From the NCBI GenBank assembly GCA_014650415.1, contig BMUX01000010.1, forward strand, positions 62,001 to 126,000: a DNA stretch of 64,000 bases. Reading direction: 5' to 3'. Both the position numbers and the translations under genes were made by a program. Shown piece after piece: positions 1-8,036 of the stretch (the stretch's first letter is position 1; every line of letters begins with the position of its first letter). This DNA comes from Streptomyces spiroverticillatus. GTDB lineage: Bacteria; Actinomycetota; Actinomycetes; Streptomycetales; Streptomycetaceae. The notes beneath the pieces were generated by a model, which was not told the origin of the DNA, did no database searches, and was given only the letters and a program-made list of their open reading frames with translations.

Positions 1-1088
1 GTGAACGTGTCCGGGCCGTGCTGGAGCGTCATCGTGGCCGTCGCGACCGTGCCGTGCACCTCGACCGAGTCGATGCGGCGCGTGCGGGCCGCCTCGTCCG
101 GGGCGGGTCGGCCGGAGAAGAGGCCGCAGTACGCGTCGAGCGGCCAGGACACGAACGCGCCGTCGCGGATGCCCTCCACATGGGCCGAGGGCAGGAACGC
201 CTCGCGGAAGTGGGCGGGTTCGCCGGTCGCGTGGCCGCGCAGGTAGGCGCGGAGGGGGCGGAGTACGGATTCGGGCGCTGCCGGGGTCGTGGCGACGACC
301 GCGATGTCCGCGTCGGGCGCCGCTGGGGTGGCGGCCAGGGCAGCGGCGGCGGGCAGGGGGACGCCGGACGCGTCGGCAAGCAGCGCCAGGTCCTTGGCGA
401 GCGCGCCGAGGGTGAAGTCGGCGGCCCCCGTGGGCGGGCCCGTGAGGAGGGGGCGCTTGCGGGTCACCAGACCGCCCAGGTGGCCGAGTTCGAGTACGTC
501 CAGGGCCTGGGCGCGGGTCAGGCCCAGCCCGTCGGCCTGACGCAGCGCGTCGCGCAGGGCCAGGAGCGCCCCGGCGAGGCTGCTGTTGGCGAGGAGCTTC
601 AGGGCGGCGGAGGTGGGGGCGTCGGCACACTCCCGTACGGTGCCGAGGGCCTCAAGTACGGGACGTACAAGGAGAAGTGACGTGGCATCACCGGCCGCCA
701 GGATCTTCAGCTCGCCCGCCGTGACGGCCGGGATGGAACCGAGCACCGGGGCGTGGACGTAGCGGGCGTGCCGGGCGGCGAACTCCGCCGCTTCGGCGGG
801 GGAGACGGTGCTCGTGTTGAGGACGACCGTCTCCGTACGGAGGGAGCCTGCGACGGTGTCGAGCACCTCGCGGCAGGCCGCGCCGTCGAACAGGGCGAGG
901 ACGACGACGTCGGCCTTCGCCACGGCGGAGCGGGGGTCGTCCGTAGTAGGAAAGGTGCTGGGGGTACGGCCGGAGCGGGTCCAGCCGGTGACGTCCCAGT
1001 CGTGGGACAGCCGTGCGGCCATCGCGGAGCCCATCCTCCCGAGCCCGAGGACGGTGATGGTGCGCGGTGCGGTGGTGGTCGTCGTCAT
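1..1088 (-). CDS. NAD(P)-dependent oxidoreductase (6PGDH/imine-reductase-like) fused to NTF2-like domain; 3' end beyond window
   Basis: Reading leftward from ATG at 1088, an open frame runs through 362 codons to the window edge without a stop, so the gene is partial at its C-terminus. The N-terminus has the dinucleotide-binding motif GLGRMG at residues 15-20, followed by a Rossmann domain and a helical segment (ALKLLANSSLAGALLA) typical of the 3-hydroxyisobutyrate dehydrogenase/imine reductase family. From about residue 265 the sequence changes to a lumazine-binding/NTF2-like module (FREAFLPSAHVEGIRDG ... VATATMTLQHGPDTF). This two-domain arrangement is uncommon; the reaction is not predictable from sequence. 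The gene diverges from a LysR-type regulator with a 95-bp gap containing an inverted repeat, so LysR control is likely. Family placement is firm, substrate unknown. Confidence 0.8.
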   Translation of the reverse strand, partial: MTTTTTAPRTITVLGLGRMGSAMAARLSHDWDVTGWTRSGRTPSTFPTTDDPRSAVAKADVVVLALFDGAACREVLDTVAGSLRTETVVLNTSTVSPAEAAEFAARHARYVHAPVLGSIPAVTAGELKILAAGDATSLLLVRPVLEALGTVRECADAPTSAALKLLANSSLAGALLALRDALRQADGLGLTRAQALDVLELGHLGGLVTRKRPLLTGPPTGAADFTLGALAKDLALLADASGVPLPAAAALAATPAAPDADIAVVATTPAAPESVLRPLRAYLRGHATGEPAHFREAFLPSAHVEGIRDGAFVSWPLDAYCGLFSGRPAPDEAARTRRIDSVEVHGTVATATMTLQHGPDTF

Positions 1089-1134
1089 GCTCGTCAGCGT
1101 CCTGGACGGCAGGGGCTGCGACAAGCGCAGATCT

Positions 1135-1176
1135 CGCAGGGCTGCCCTGCGCAACACGCATACCTCGTACGCATAC
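1135..1176. promoter_or_regulatory. Candidate LysR operator in divergent gap
   Basis: The 95-bp gap between the divergent oxidoreductase and LysR genes holds a perfect inverted repeat, cgcaggg-ctg-ccctgcg (1135-1151), followed by two direct copies of acgcatac (1156-1163 and 1169-1176), 13 bp apart. LysR regulators usually bind dyads in such divergent gaps. This is inference from position and symmetry. Confidence 0.5.
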
Positions 1177-1183
1177 TGGGGCC

Positions 1184-2143
1184 ATGGACCTGACCGTGTG
1201 GCGGACCTTCGTGACCGTGTGCCGTCTCGGCTCGCTGTCCGCGGCGGCCGCCGAACTGCACCACACCCAGTCCGCCGTCTCCCGGCAGATCGCCGGTCTG
1301 GAGAGGGAGTTGGGCGTCCCGCTGGTGGAGCGTCATGCCCGCGGTGTACGTCCCACACCCGCCGGGGCGGCCTTCCGCACCCACGCCCAGGTCACGCTCA
1401 ACGAGGCCGACCGCGCGGTGCGGGCCGCACGGGACGCCCAACGGGGTTTGCGGCGGCGGCCGTTGGCGGTCGGCGCCACGCCTTCGCTCGCGGCGGGCAT
1501 CGTCCCCGAGGCGATCCGAGGGCTCCTCGCGGAATCCGGTTCGCCCTTGCCGGAATCCGGTGCGCCCCCGACGGAACCCGGTCAGCTCCAGGCGGAACCA
1601 GGTCTGCCACTCCGCTGGAGCCTGCTGCCCGGTTTGAGCGCCGAGTTGCACGAGCGGATGACCGCCGGTGACCTCGACCTGGTCGTCGTCACGGACGCAC
1701 CGCCGGGGCTGCCCGACGATCCCCGTGTCGTACGCCGCTTCCTCGGCCTGGACCGGATGGTCGTCGTCCTCCCGGCGGGCCACCCGCTGGCCGGTCGCGG
1801 ACCCGTGCGCATCGCGGACCTCGCCGACGAGACCTGGGCCGAGGACAACGACGGCTCGGCGGCCCTCCTGCGCCGGCACGCCGCCCGCGCCGGGACCGAG
1901 ACCCGCATCGACCTCGCCGCCGCCGACCTGCTCGGCAAACTCGCCCTGGTCGCGACCGGGCACGCCGTCGCGCTGGTCCCGGGAGTGCTGAGGAGCGCGC
2001 TGCGGCCCGACGTGGTGGCGGTGGAACTGGTCGACCCGCCGACCCGGGGCGTCTACGTCCTCACGCCGAGCCGGGACCCGCACCCTTCGGCCGACGCCCT
2101 CATCGCCCAACTCGGCGCCGCCTTCGCCCCGTTCGGGGAGTGA
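1184..2143 (+). CDS. LysR-family transcriptional regulator
   Basis: 319 residues starting at ATG 1184. The N-terminal winged helix-turn-helix (FVTVCRLGSLSAAAAELHHT, then TQSAVSRQIAGLERELG) is textbook LysR, followed by an effector-binding domain ending in the usual LVATGHAVALVPGV segment. An unusual insertion lies at about residues 115-142. It is encoded by an imperfect ~18-nt tandem repeat and gives a Pro/Glu/Gly-rich stretch (ESGSPLPESGAPPTEPG) near the start of the effector domain. It probably controls the divergent oxidoreductase. A longer frame upstream is ignored because the HTH begins directly at this ATG. It converges on the MerR-HEAT gene with an 18-bp gap. Confidence 0.9.
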   Translation: MDLTVWRTFVTVCRLGSLSAAAAELHHTQSAVSRQIAGLERELGVPLVERHARGVRPTPAGAAFRTHAQVTLNEADRAVRAARDAQRGLRRRPLAVGATPSLAAGIVPEAIRGLLAESGSPLPESGAPPTEPGQLQAEPGLPLRWSLLPGLSAELHERMTAGDLDLVVVTDAPPGLPDDPRVVRRFLGLDRMVVVLPAGHPLAGRGPVRIADLADETWAEDNDGSAALLRRHAARAGTETRIDLAAADLLGKLALVATGHAVALVPGVLRSALRPDVVAVELVDPPTRGVYVLTPSRDPHPSADALIAQLGAAFAPFGE

Positions 2144-2161
2144 GGACCCTGCCGGACGGGG

Positions 2162-3181
2162 TCAGCCCGTGGCGCGCCTGCCGAGCAGGTACGTCGCGGT
2201 GAGGGCCACGCCGGGGTCGCCGTCCCGGGTGAGGTCGGTGAGCGCCTGCGCGGCGAGGGGCCCCGGGATGTCCGCGAGCGCCTGGGTGAGCCGCCGCCGC
2301 GCGAGGGGGTCCTTGGCACTGCGGGCGACACGCTCCACGAGACCGGCGGCGATGAGGTCGGCGGGGGCGGGGTCGGCACCGGGTGCGGGCAGGTTGGCCA
2401 GGGTGGTCAGCGTGTCGGCGGCGTCCACGTCGTTGAGGCCCTGGACGACCATGTCCAGGAGGACCGGGATCGCCTCCGGCAGGCCGCGTGCGCCCAGGGC
2501 CAGTGCCGCGATGCGGCGGACCGCGTGGTCGCGGTGGGTCAGGGCCTCGCGCAGCGGCCCCGTCGCCCCGGCGTCCGGGATCGCGGCGAGGGTGCGTGCG
2601 GCGCGGCGGCGGATCTCCGTGGTGGGGGAGGCGAGGCCCTTCGCCAGCAGGGCCGAGGGGCTCTCGTCCGCGCGGGCCAGCGCCCAGCGCAGGGCCCCGG
2701 CGACGTTCGGTTCGCGTTCGTTCAGGGCGGCCTCCACCAGTGCCTCCACCGGGGCGTCCTCCGTGGAGGAGGAGAGGACCGCGCTCTGGCGGCGGCCCGC
2801 GCTCTTCGAGCCCAGTGCCTGGAGGAGCGAGGTGGTCTGGAGGACGTCCTCCCAGGCCGTGGGCCCGGCCGCGTCGATCCGGCTCAGCCGGTCGAGGAGT
2901 TCCGTCTCGGCGGCGATCCGCTCCCGGGTCTGCCGGATGAGGTCGGCGACCAGCTCGGACGGGGTGAAGCCGGGGTCGTCGAGCGCCCGCCCGACGTCCC
3001 GCAGCGAGAGGCCCAGGGAGCGCAGGCTCTCGATGTGGAAGACACGGCGGATGTCCTCCGCCGCGTACTCCCGGTAGCCCGACCCGTTGCGGTCCGAGGG
3101 CCGCACCAGCCCCAGCGACTCGTAGTGCCGGAGCATGCGCGCGCTCACCCCGGACCGCCGCGCCACCTCACCGATCAGCAC
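2162..3181 (-). CDS. MerR-family regulator fused to HEAT repeats
   Basis: 339 residues. Residues 1-70 are a MerR winged helix (MLIGEVARRSGVSARMLRHYE), followed by a short coiled-coil-like linker. The MerR effector domain is replaced by HEAT-type helical repeats from about residue 140 to the end (for example LREALTHRDHAVRRIAALAL and RRLTQALADIPGPLAAQALTD). The gene is nine bases downstream of a second HEAT-repeat gene, so the two form one operon. A MerR-type operator precedes the upstream gene, suggesting autoregulation. HEAT repeats usually bind protein or nucleic acid, so the signal sensed may be macromolecular; that is inference. Confidence 0.88.
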   Translation of the reverse strand: MLIGEVARRSGVSARMLRHYESLGLVRPSDRNGSGYREYAAEDIRRVFHIESLRSLGLSLRDVGRALDDPGFTPSELVADLIRQTRERIAAETELLDRLSRIDAAGPTAWEDVLQTTSLLQALGSKSAGRRQSAVLSSSTEDAPVEALVEAALNEREPNVAGALRWALARADESPSALLAKGLASPTTEIRRRAARTLAAIPDAGATGPLREALTHRDHAVRRIAALALGARGLPEAIPVLLDMVVQGLNDVDAADTLTTLANLPAPGADPAPADLIAAGLVERVARSAKDPLARRRLTQALADIPGPLAAQALTDLTRDGDPGVALTATYLLGRRATG

Positions 3182-3190
3182 CCCGGCACC

Positions 3191-3859
3191 TCACCCTTCC
3201 TGGGCGTCCGGCCCCAGGGCCACGACGCGCTTCGCCTCCTCGATCGCGAACTCGAACCCGGCCTCCGGGTCGCGCAGCAACCGCTCCGTGGCGAGCGCGT
3301 GCGCCCGCACACCGGGGTCGGCGTGCGTGCCCGCCGCCTTCAGCACCGGCACGATCACCTCGCCCAGGGCGATCATCGCCCGGCTGAGGCTCAACTGCGT
3401 CGCACGCCCACCGCGCCCGAGCTGTGTCGACAGTACTGCGGCCAGATCCGGACGCTCCTCCTCCGGTACGAGGACGACCGCCGCCCGCCAGGCGCTCCGC
3501 GCGACCTCGTCGTCCGCGTCGGTGAGCAGCGCCCGCGTGATCGCCGGCCAGGCCCGCCGGTCGCCGGTCTTGGACAGGGTGTGCAGCGCCTGGCTGCGGG
3601 CCTGCGCACCCTCCGCGCGCAGCTCCCCGACGAGGGCCGGGACCGTCAGGTCGGGCGCGTGCCGGGTCAGGGCCCAGGTCAGCATTTCCCGCACCTGGAA
3701 GTCGGGCTCGACCGCGCACCGTACGACGAGCGTGTCGACGTACGCCGGGTCGGGGTCGGTGCCCACCGCCATCGTCGCCCGCAGCCGCACCGAGGCGCGG
3801 CCGTCCGCCAGCGCCCGGAGCGCCCGGGCGGTGTCCTGCTCCTGCTGTGCCATGGTCAT
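3191..3859 (-). CDS. HEAT-repeat protein
   Basis: 222 residues when started at ATG 3859, which sits 7 bases after AGGAGGT. A GTG at 3880 in the same frame lies inside the promoter and is rejected as the start. The protein is almost wholly helical repeats (for example QVREMLTWALTRHAPDLTVP and RRAWPAITRALLTDADDEVA) of the HEAT class, with no signal peptide or membrane segment. It precedes the MerR-HEAT regulator by nine bases in the same operon and is the obvious candidate partner or antagonist of that regulator. No catalytic motif is seen, so biochemical function is unknown. Confidence 0.82.
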   Translation of the reverse strand: MTMAQQEQDTARALRALADGRASVRLRATMAVGTDPDPAYVDTLVVRCAVEPDFQVREMLTWALTRHAPDLTVPALVGELRAEGAQARSQALHTLSKTGDRRAWPAITRALLTDADDEVARSAWRAAVVLVPEEERPDLAAVLSTQLGRGGRATQLSLSRAMIALGEVIVPVLKAAGTHADPGVRAHALATERLLRDPEAGFEFAIEEAKRVVALGPDAQEG

Positions 3860-3880
3860 CGGGACCACCTCCTGCGCCAC

Positions 3881-3911
3881 AGTGAAGACCTTGTCACCGT
3901 GTCAAGGTCAA
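3881..3911 (-). promoter_or_regulatory. MerR-type promoter with overlapping palindromic operator
   Basis: On the minus strand, -35 TTGACC (3911-3906) and -10-like TTCACT (3886-3881) are separated by 19 bp, the overlong spacer characteristic of MerR-regulated promoters. A near-perfect 21-bp palindrome fills the spacer (3888-3908; arms ACCTTG/CAAGGT with CAC/GTG inside). The site is placed to autoregulate the HEAT/MerR-HEAT operon and supports the ATG at 3859 as the start. Confidence 0.75.
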
Positions 3912-4021
3912 GCGGCGGGACCAGGCGGTTCGAAGGTCAGGCGGCGGGACCAGGCGGTTCGGAGGTCAGGCGGCGGCACCGGGCCGGTTCGAAGGTCAGG
4001 CGGCGGCACCGGGCCGGTTCG
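3904..4021. repeat. Four tandem copies of a 29-30 bp repeat
   Basis: Copies begin at 3904, 3933, 3962 and 3992 (29, 29, 30 and 30 bp), each containing aaggtcaggcggcgg followed by a ggttcg end. The first copy overlaps the MerR-type operator half-site and the last overlaps the 3' end of the small membrane-protein gene. This looks like a minisatellite that has expanded from the operator sequence. Confidence 0.8.
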
Positions 4022-4298
4022 CCCGACGGCCCCGCAGGTAGCGCACCCCCTTCACGGCCCCGACCCCGAACGCGAGCACGATCCCGCCGAGCCCGAGCAC
4101 CCCGCTGCCCAGCAGGAGGCCGCTCGTGGCGGCCAGGAATCCGAAGGCTTCGAGGAAGTCCCACCGCGCCACGGCACGCGCCCCGGGATCGGGCAGGCGC
4201 ATCCGGCGCAGGACGGAGAGGACGGAGAGGAGCTGAAGAAGCGCGATGACCGCGAACACCCAGCGGAGCGCGACAGGAAGGTCGACAGATATGTCCAC
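3996..4298 (-). CDS. Small membrane protein, unknown function
   Basis: About 100 residues if started at GTG 4298; longer in-frame versions overlap the start of the divergent NTPase gene and seem less likely. Two hydrophobic segments are visible (WVFAVIALLQLLSVL near residues 10-30, and FLAATSGLLLGSGVLGLGG followed by IVLAFGVGAV), with a basic C-terminus (RYLRGRRANRPG). There is no clear ribosome binding site, so the exact start is uncertain. The last codons fall within the 30-bp tandem repeat. I do not recognise the family. Confidence 0.5.
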   Translation of the reverse strand: MDISVDLPVALRWVFAVIALLQLLSVLSVLRRMRLPDPGARAVARWDFLEAFGFLAATSGLLLGSGVLGLGGIVLAFGVGAVKGVRYLRGRRANRPGAAA

Positions 4299-4422
4299 GC
4301 CGGGAAATCTATGCGCCGAGCCATACCCGTCAGATGGACGCGAGGTGAACTCCTGCCCAATCCCCGGCGCACGGGTACCCGCCCCCGCCGCCCCGCCATA
4401 CTGGACGCGGGGGTGGTCGGAC

Positions 4423-7359
4423 ATGGCGGAACGGCCTTTGTCTCGGCAGGAGTTGGTCCGGCGCAGGCGGCGCAGCGGCTTCGTGGGGCGGCGGGCCGAG
4501 ATGGACGCCTTCCGGGAGAATCTCGCCCGCGATCCCGCCGCCGACGACTTCCGCTTCCTCTTCCACGTACGGGGCAACGCGGGCGTCGGCAAGACCTCGC
4601 TGCTGCGTCAGTGGGAGGAGCTGGCCCAGTCCCGGGGCGGGGCCGCCACCGCGTACGTCGACGACACCGTGCACAGCCCCGTCGAGGCCATGGAGGCCGT
4701 GGCCGAACGGTTCGGCCGGCAGGGCGCGGGCTTCCGCCGCTTCGCCAAGCAGCTGGAGACGTACCGGCAGCGGCTGCACGAGGCGCAGGGCGCGGCCGGT
4801 GGCCAGACGGGCCCTGAAGTCCCGAGCCCCGACGGCGAGTTGGCGCCGCCCTCGCCCTCCTCGACCGTCGCCGCGCAGGTCGGTCTCGTCGGGCTCGGCA
4901 TGGTGCCCGGCCTCGGGGCGTTCGTCGGGGCCGTCGACCCGCAGCAGGTGGCGCAGGGCGCGGACCGGCTGCGGGCGGCGCTCGGGGCCCGGCTCCGGTC
5001 GCAGGACGACGTACGGCTCGTACTCGATCCGGTACGGACCCTGACCCCCGTCTTCCTGGAGGAGCTGGCCGAGGCGGCGCGCAAACGGCCCTGGCTGGTG
5101 CTGTTCTTCGACGTGTACGAACGGACCGGGCCCGCGCTCGACGAGTGGCTCCGCGACATCGCGTTCGACGAGGTGCACGGCGAACTGCCCGCGAACGTAC
5201 AGCTCGTGCTGTCCGGACAGGGACGGCTGGACGCGCGCTGCTGGGGGGACTGGCTGGACCTGGTGGCGGAGGTGCCGTTGGAGGTGTTCACGGAGGAGGA
5301 GGCGAGGGCGCTCCTCGCGCTCCAGGGGATCGCGGACGAGCGGGTCGTGGAGGTCGTGCTGCGCCTGTCGGGAGGGCTGCCCGTGCTCGTGCACACCCTC
5401 GCCCAGGCGCGACCCGGCTCGGCGGAGGCGGTCGACGACCCGTCGGGGACGGCCGTGGAACGCTTCCTGAAGTGGGAGAACGACCCGGCGCGGCGGGAGG
5501 CGGCGCTCGCCTGCGCGCTGCCCTTGCAGTTCGACGAGGACGTCTTCCGGGCGGTGGTGCCTGCGGAGGCCGCCGAGGAGTACGGGTGGGTGCGGCGGCT
5601 GGCGTTCGTCACGGACCGGGGTGGTCGCTGCCGGTACCACGAGGTCGTACGGGCGCCGATGCTCCGGCACCAGCGCACCACCTCGCCCGCCCGCTGGCGG
5701 GAGGCGCAGGAGGCACTGGCGGCGCTGTTCCGGGCGGGGCGGGAACGGCGCGAGGAGGTGCTGGCGGAGGACGAGCGCTGGGGCGACGCGCAGTGGCGCG
5801 AGGAGCGGGCCGGGGAGACCTACCACCGGCTGTGCGCCGACCCGCTGCGGGCGCTGCCCGACGCGCTGGTCGAGGTGGCGGAGGCGTGCGAGCAGGGGGA
5901 GGGGGTGCTGCGGCGGTGGGTGCAGTTGCTGGTGAGGGCGGGGGAGGACGGAGGGGAGGAGGAGGTCGCGGCCTGGGGGTGGCGGCTGGCGGGCGGTGAC
6001 CGTGCGGGGGTGCTGGACGAGCTGCTCGCGGGCCGGGGACTCGCCCCCGCCGGACGGGTGCGCGCCCACTGCATCTGCGGACTGCTGCATGCCCGCGCCG
6101 AGCGGTACGACGAGGCGCTGGCCGACTTCCGGGCGGCGGTCGCCCTGGACCCGGGGAGCGTGGACGGGTGGGAGGGCCTCGCGCGCACGCTGCTGGACGC
6201 CGGACGTACGGCCGAATCGCTGGCGGCGTGGGACGAGGTGGTGCGGGTGGCGCCGCAGGACGCCGACCACCTCACGTACCGGGGCTGGTTGAGGTTGCGG
6301 GAGGGGCTGCGGGACGAGGCGCTCGCCGACTTCGACCGGGCGGTCGAGCTGGACCCCCGCCAGGACTGGGCGTACGTCAACCGGGCCTTCCTGATGCGTG
6401 AACTGGGGCGGGCGCGCGAGGGGTTGGCGGACGCGGACCGGGCACTGGCCGTCGACCCGGGCTACCCGGGGGCCCACATGGAGCGCGGCCGCTGCCTGAA
6501 GGACCTGGATCGCTGGGACGAGGCCGAACGGGCGATGCGCCGGGCCGCCGACCGGGAGGAGGAGCGTGCCCAGGTCCCCTGGTGCCGGGTCTACCTGGCG
6601 GCGCTGCTGCTCGACTACGGCCGGTACGCGGACGCCCTCACGGAGATCGACCGGGCCCTGGCCCCGGAGGAGGGCGAACTCCGGGGCGCCGGCTGGCCGT
6701 ACAGTCTCCGCGCCTGGGCGCTGTACGGGATCGGGGGCCGCGAGGCCGAGGCGCTGGCCGAGCTGAACCGGTCGGCGGAGATCGGCGACTGGGAAGTGCA
6801 CACGTCCGCGATGCGCGGCTGGGTGGCTTGGCAGATGGATGAACTCGACCTGGCCGAAAGGGAGTTCACCCGCGTCCTGGAGCAGGAGCCGGACCGTCCG
6901 TGGTGCCTGGGCGGGCGTGCCGTCGTACGTGCCTACGCCGGACGCCACGAGGACGCGACCGCCGACCTGACCCTGGCCTTCGTCCGGCACTTGGGGCTTT
7001 CCGAGGCCGAGGCGGAGGAGGCGATCGCCCGCCCGGTGGTGGAACTGCTCCGCGAACACCTCCCCGCCGACCGCGCCGCAGTGACGGCCGCCGTCCGCCT
7101 CGTCGCCCTCTACACCGACCAGGTCCGCTGGCCCGGCCGTGCCGGACACGTGGCCTCGGTGCTGGCGCTGCGGCCCAGCCCACGCCTGATCGTCGGCGGA
7201 GTGGGGGTGCTGCGCAGGGCCGTGGCGGCGGTGGAGGCGGTGCAGGGCGGGGAACCCGCCGCCGACGGGCCGCGGCGCGGAGTCGCCTGGCGTCGCACCT
7301 GGACCCTGCGGGCGGTCGGGCCGCTGCTGCGCATCCTGGACAGGCTGCCGGGCGGGTAA
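4423..7359 (+). CDS. Large NTPase with C-terminal TPR array (STAND-like)
   Basis: 978 residues from ATG 4423. Near the N-terminus FVGRRAEMDAFRENL precedes a P-loop (GNAGVGKT, about residues 51-58), as in AAA/STAND NTPases. The ATPase region continues past about residue 400 (WLVLFFDVYERT is a plausible Walker B). From about residue 545 to 880 there are repeated TPR-type helices (YDEALADFRAAVALDPG, DEALADFDRAVELDPR, DEAERAMRRAADREE). No effector domain is recognised at either end, so I cannot say whether it acts in signalling, regulation or defence. It is divergent from the small membrane-protein gene and followed by an unrelated-looking gene with its own operator array. Confidence 0.85.
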   Translation: MAERPLSRQELVRRRRRSGFVGRRAEMDAFRENLARDPAADDFRFLFHVRGNAGVGKTSLLRQWEELAQSRGGAATAYVDDTVHSPVEAMEAVAERFGRQGAGFRRFAKQLETYRQRLHEAQGAAGGQTGPEVPSPDGELAPPSPSSTVAAQVGLVGLGMVPGLGAFVGAVDPQQVAQGADRLRAALGARLRSQDDVRLVLDPVRTLTPVFLEELAEAARKRPWLVLFFDVYERTGPALDEWLRDIAFDEVHGELPANVQLVLSGQGRLDARCWGDWLDLVAEVPLEVFTEEEARALLALQGIADERVVEVVLRLSGGLPVLVHTLAQARPGSAEAVDDPSGTAVERFLKWENDPARREAALACALPLQFDEDVFRAVVPAEAAEEYGWVRRLAFVTDRGGRCRYHEVVRAPMLRHQRTTSPARWREAQEALAALFRAGRERREEVLAEDERWGDAQWREERAGETYHRLCADPLRALPDALVEVAEACEQGEGVLRRWVQLLVRAGEDGGEEEVAAWGWRLAGGDRAGVLDELLAGRGLAPAGRVRAHCICGLLHARAERYDEALADFRAAVALDPGSVDGWEGLARTLLDAGRTAESLAAWDEVVRVAPQDADHLTYRGWLRLREGLRDEALADFDRAVELDPRQDWAYVNRAFLMRELGRAREGLADADRALAVDPGYPGAHMERGRCLKDLDRWDEAERAMRRAADREEERAQVPWCRVYLAALLLDYGRYADALTEIDRALAPEEGELRGAGWPYSLRAWALYGIGGREAEALAELNRSAEIGDWEVHTSAMRGWVAWQMDELDLAEREFTRVLEQEPDRPWCLGGRAVVRAYAGRHEDATADLTLAFVRHLGLSEAEAEEAIARPVVELLREHLPADRAAVTAAVRLVALYTDQVRWPGRAGHVASVLALRPSPRLIVGGVGVLRRAVAAVEAVQGGEPAADGPRRGVAWRRTWTLRAVGPLLRILDRLPGG

Positions 7360-7365
7360 GGAAAC

Positions 7366-7431
7366 CTGTCGCACGGATCCCTCGACAAAAATACTTGTCG
7401 CACCTTGCTCGCGACAGCTACGCTTGTCGCA
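7366..7431 (+). promoter_or_regulatory. Phased operator array, 29-bp period, running into the start codon
   Basis: The motif tgtcgca occurs at 7367, 7396 and 7425, exactly 29 bp apart, and its inverted partner cgaca occurs at 7383 and 7412, also 29 bp apart. The third copy runs into the ATG at 7431. This makes repeated dyads with the same internal spacing, suggesting cooperative binding of a regulator over the promoter of a leaderless or nearly leaderless gene. Confidence 0.65.
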
Positions 7432-8036
7432 TGGACGACATCGCGACCATCCCCACCCCCGGCAAGAATGACCCCACCTTCTGGTCCACCGTGACCGCCC
7501 AGGTCGAACCCGCCTGGGCCGAGCCCACCCTCGACGACTCGCTGGCCATGGACGACAAGGTCCTCGACGCCGTACGGGCCCTCGCCCAGCGCATCTCGAC
7601 GCGTGCCACCGCCTACCGCGAGGCCGGGAAGGAGTTCGACCCCGTGCTGATGGCCGCGCCCGACGTGCAGCTGGCGGTGCTGCGGTCGCTGTACGAGGCC
7701 AAGCAGTCCGTCGACCGGCTCGCCGAGAGCGCCGCCACCGCCGCCGGGCGGACAGGCGCCTCGTACGTACAACTCGGCGCCGCCTGGGGCGGGTTGAAGC
7801 GGCAGTCCGCGCGGCTGAAGTGGCCCCACGCGGTCGTGAAGCGGACCTCGGGCGAGTCGATCCCGCTCGCCTACGCGGGAGGCGACGCCGTGATCCACCA
7901 CGACCCCGACGCCGACGCCTGGTGGTACGCCGCCACCGGCGCGGACCGGCAGGAGGAGGAGTCGCCCGCCGTGTACGCCACCTCGGCGGAGGCCATCGCA
8001 CGGGCGACGGAATTCCTGCTGGGGCACGCGGGCTAG
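7431..8036 (+). CDS. Hypothetical cytosolic protein
   Basis: 201 residues from ATG 7431; a much longer upstream frame is rejected because it overlaps the preceding gene out of frame. The sequence is helical in the first two thirds (DDKVLDAVRALAQRISTRAT, then LRSLYEAKQSVDRLAESAAT), with a C-terminal part rich in Trp/Tyr (DPDADAWWYAATGADRQ). There is no signal peptide, membrane segment or motif I recognise. The 29-bp dyad array immediately upstream indicates dedicated regulation. Its stop codon overlaps that of the convergent LysR gene (shared ctag). Confidence 0.75.
   Translation: MDDIATIPTPGKNDPTFWSTVTAQVEPAWAEPTLDDSLAMDDKVLDAVRALAQRISTRATAYREAGKEFDPVLMAAPDVQLAVLRSLYEAKQSVDRLAESAATAAGRTGASYVQLGAAWGGLKRQSARLKWPHAVVKRTSGESIPLAYAGGDAVIHHDPDADAWWYAATGADRQEEESPAVYATSAEAIARATEFLLGHAG

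Noticed and set aside
3904..4021. Possible CRISPR array (regular 29-30 bp repeats)
   Set aside because: The copies are directly adjacent with no unique spacers and there are no cas genes. The same applies to arrays at 7366, 17209 and 43305.
4330..8001. Very long open frame (over 1200 codons) on the minus strand opposite the NTPase-TPR gene
   Set aside because: It is Arg/Pro/Gly-rich, has no domain or ribosome site, and is the usual antisense shadow of a G+C-rich gene.
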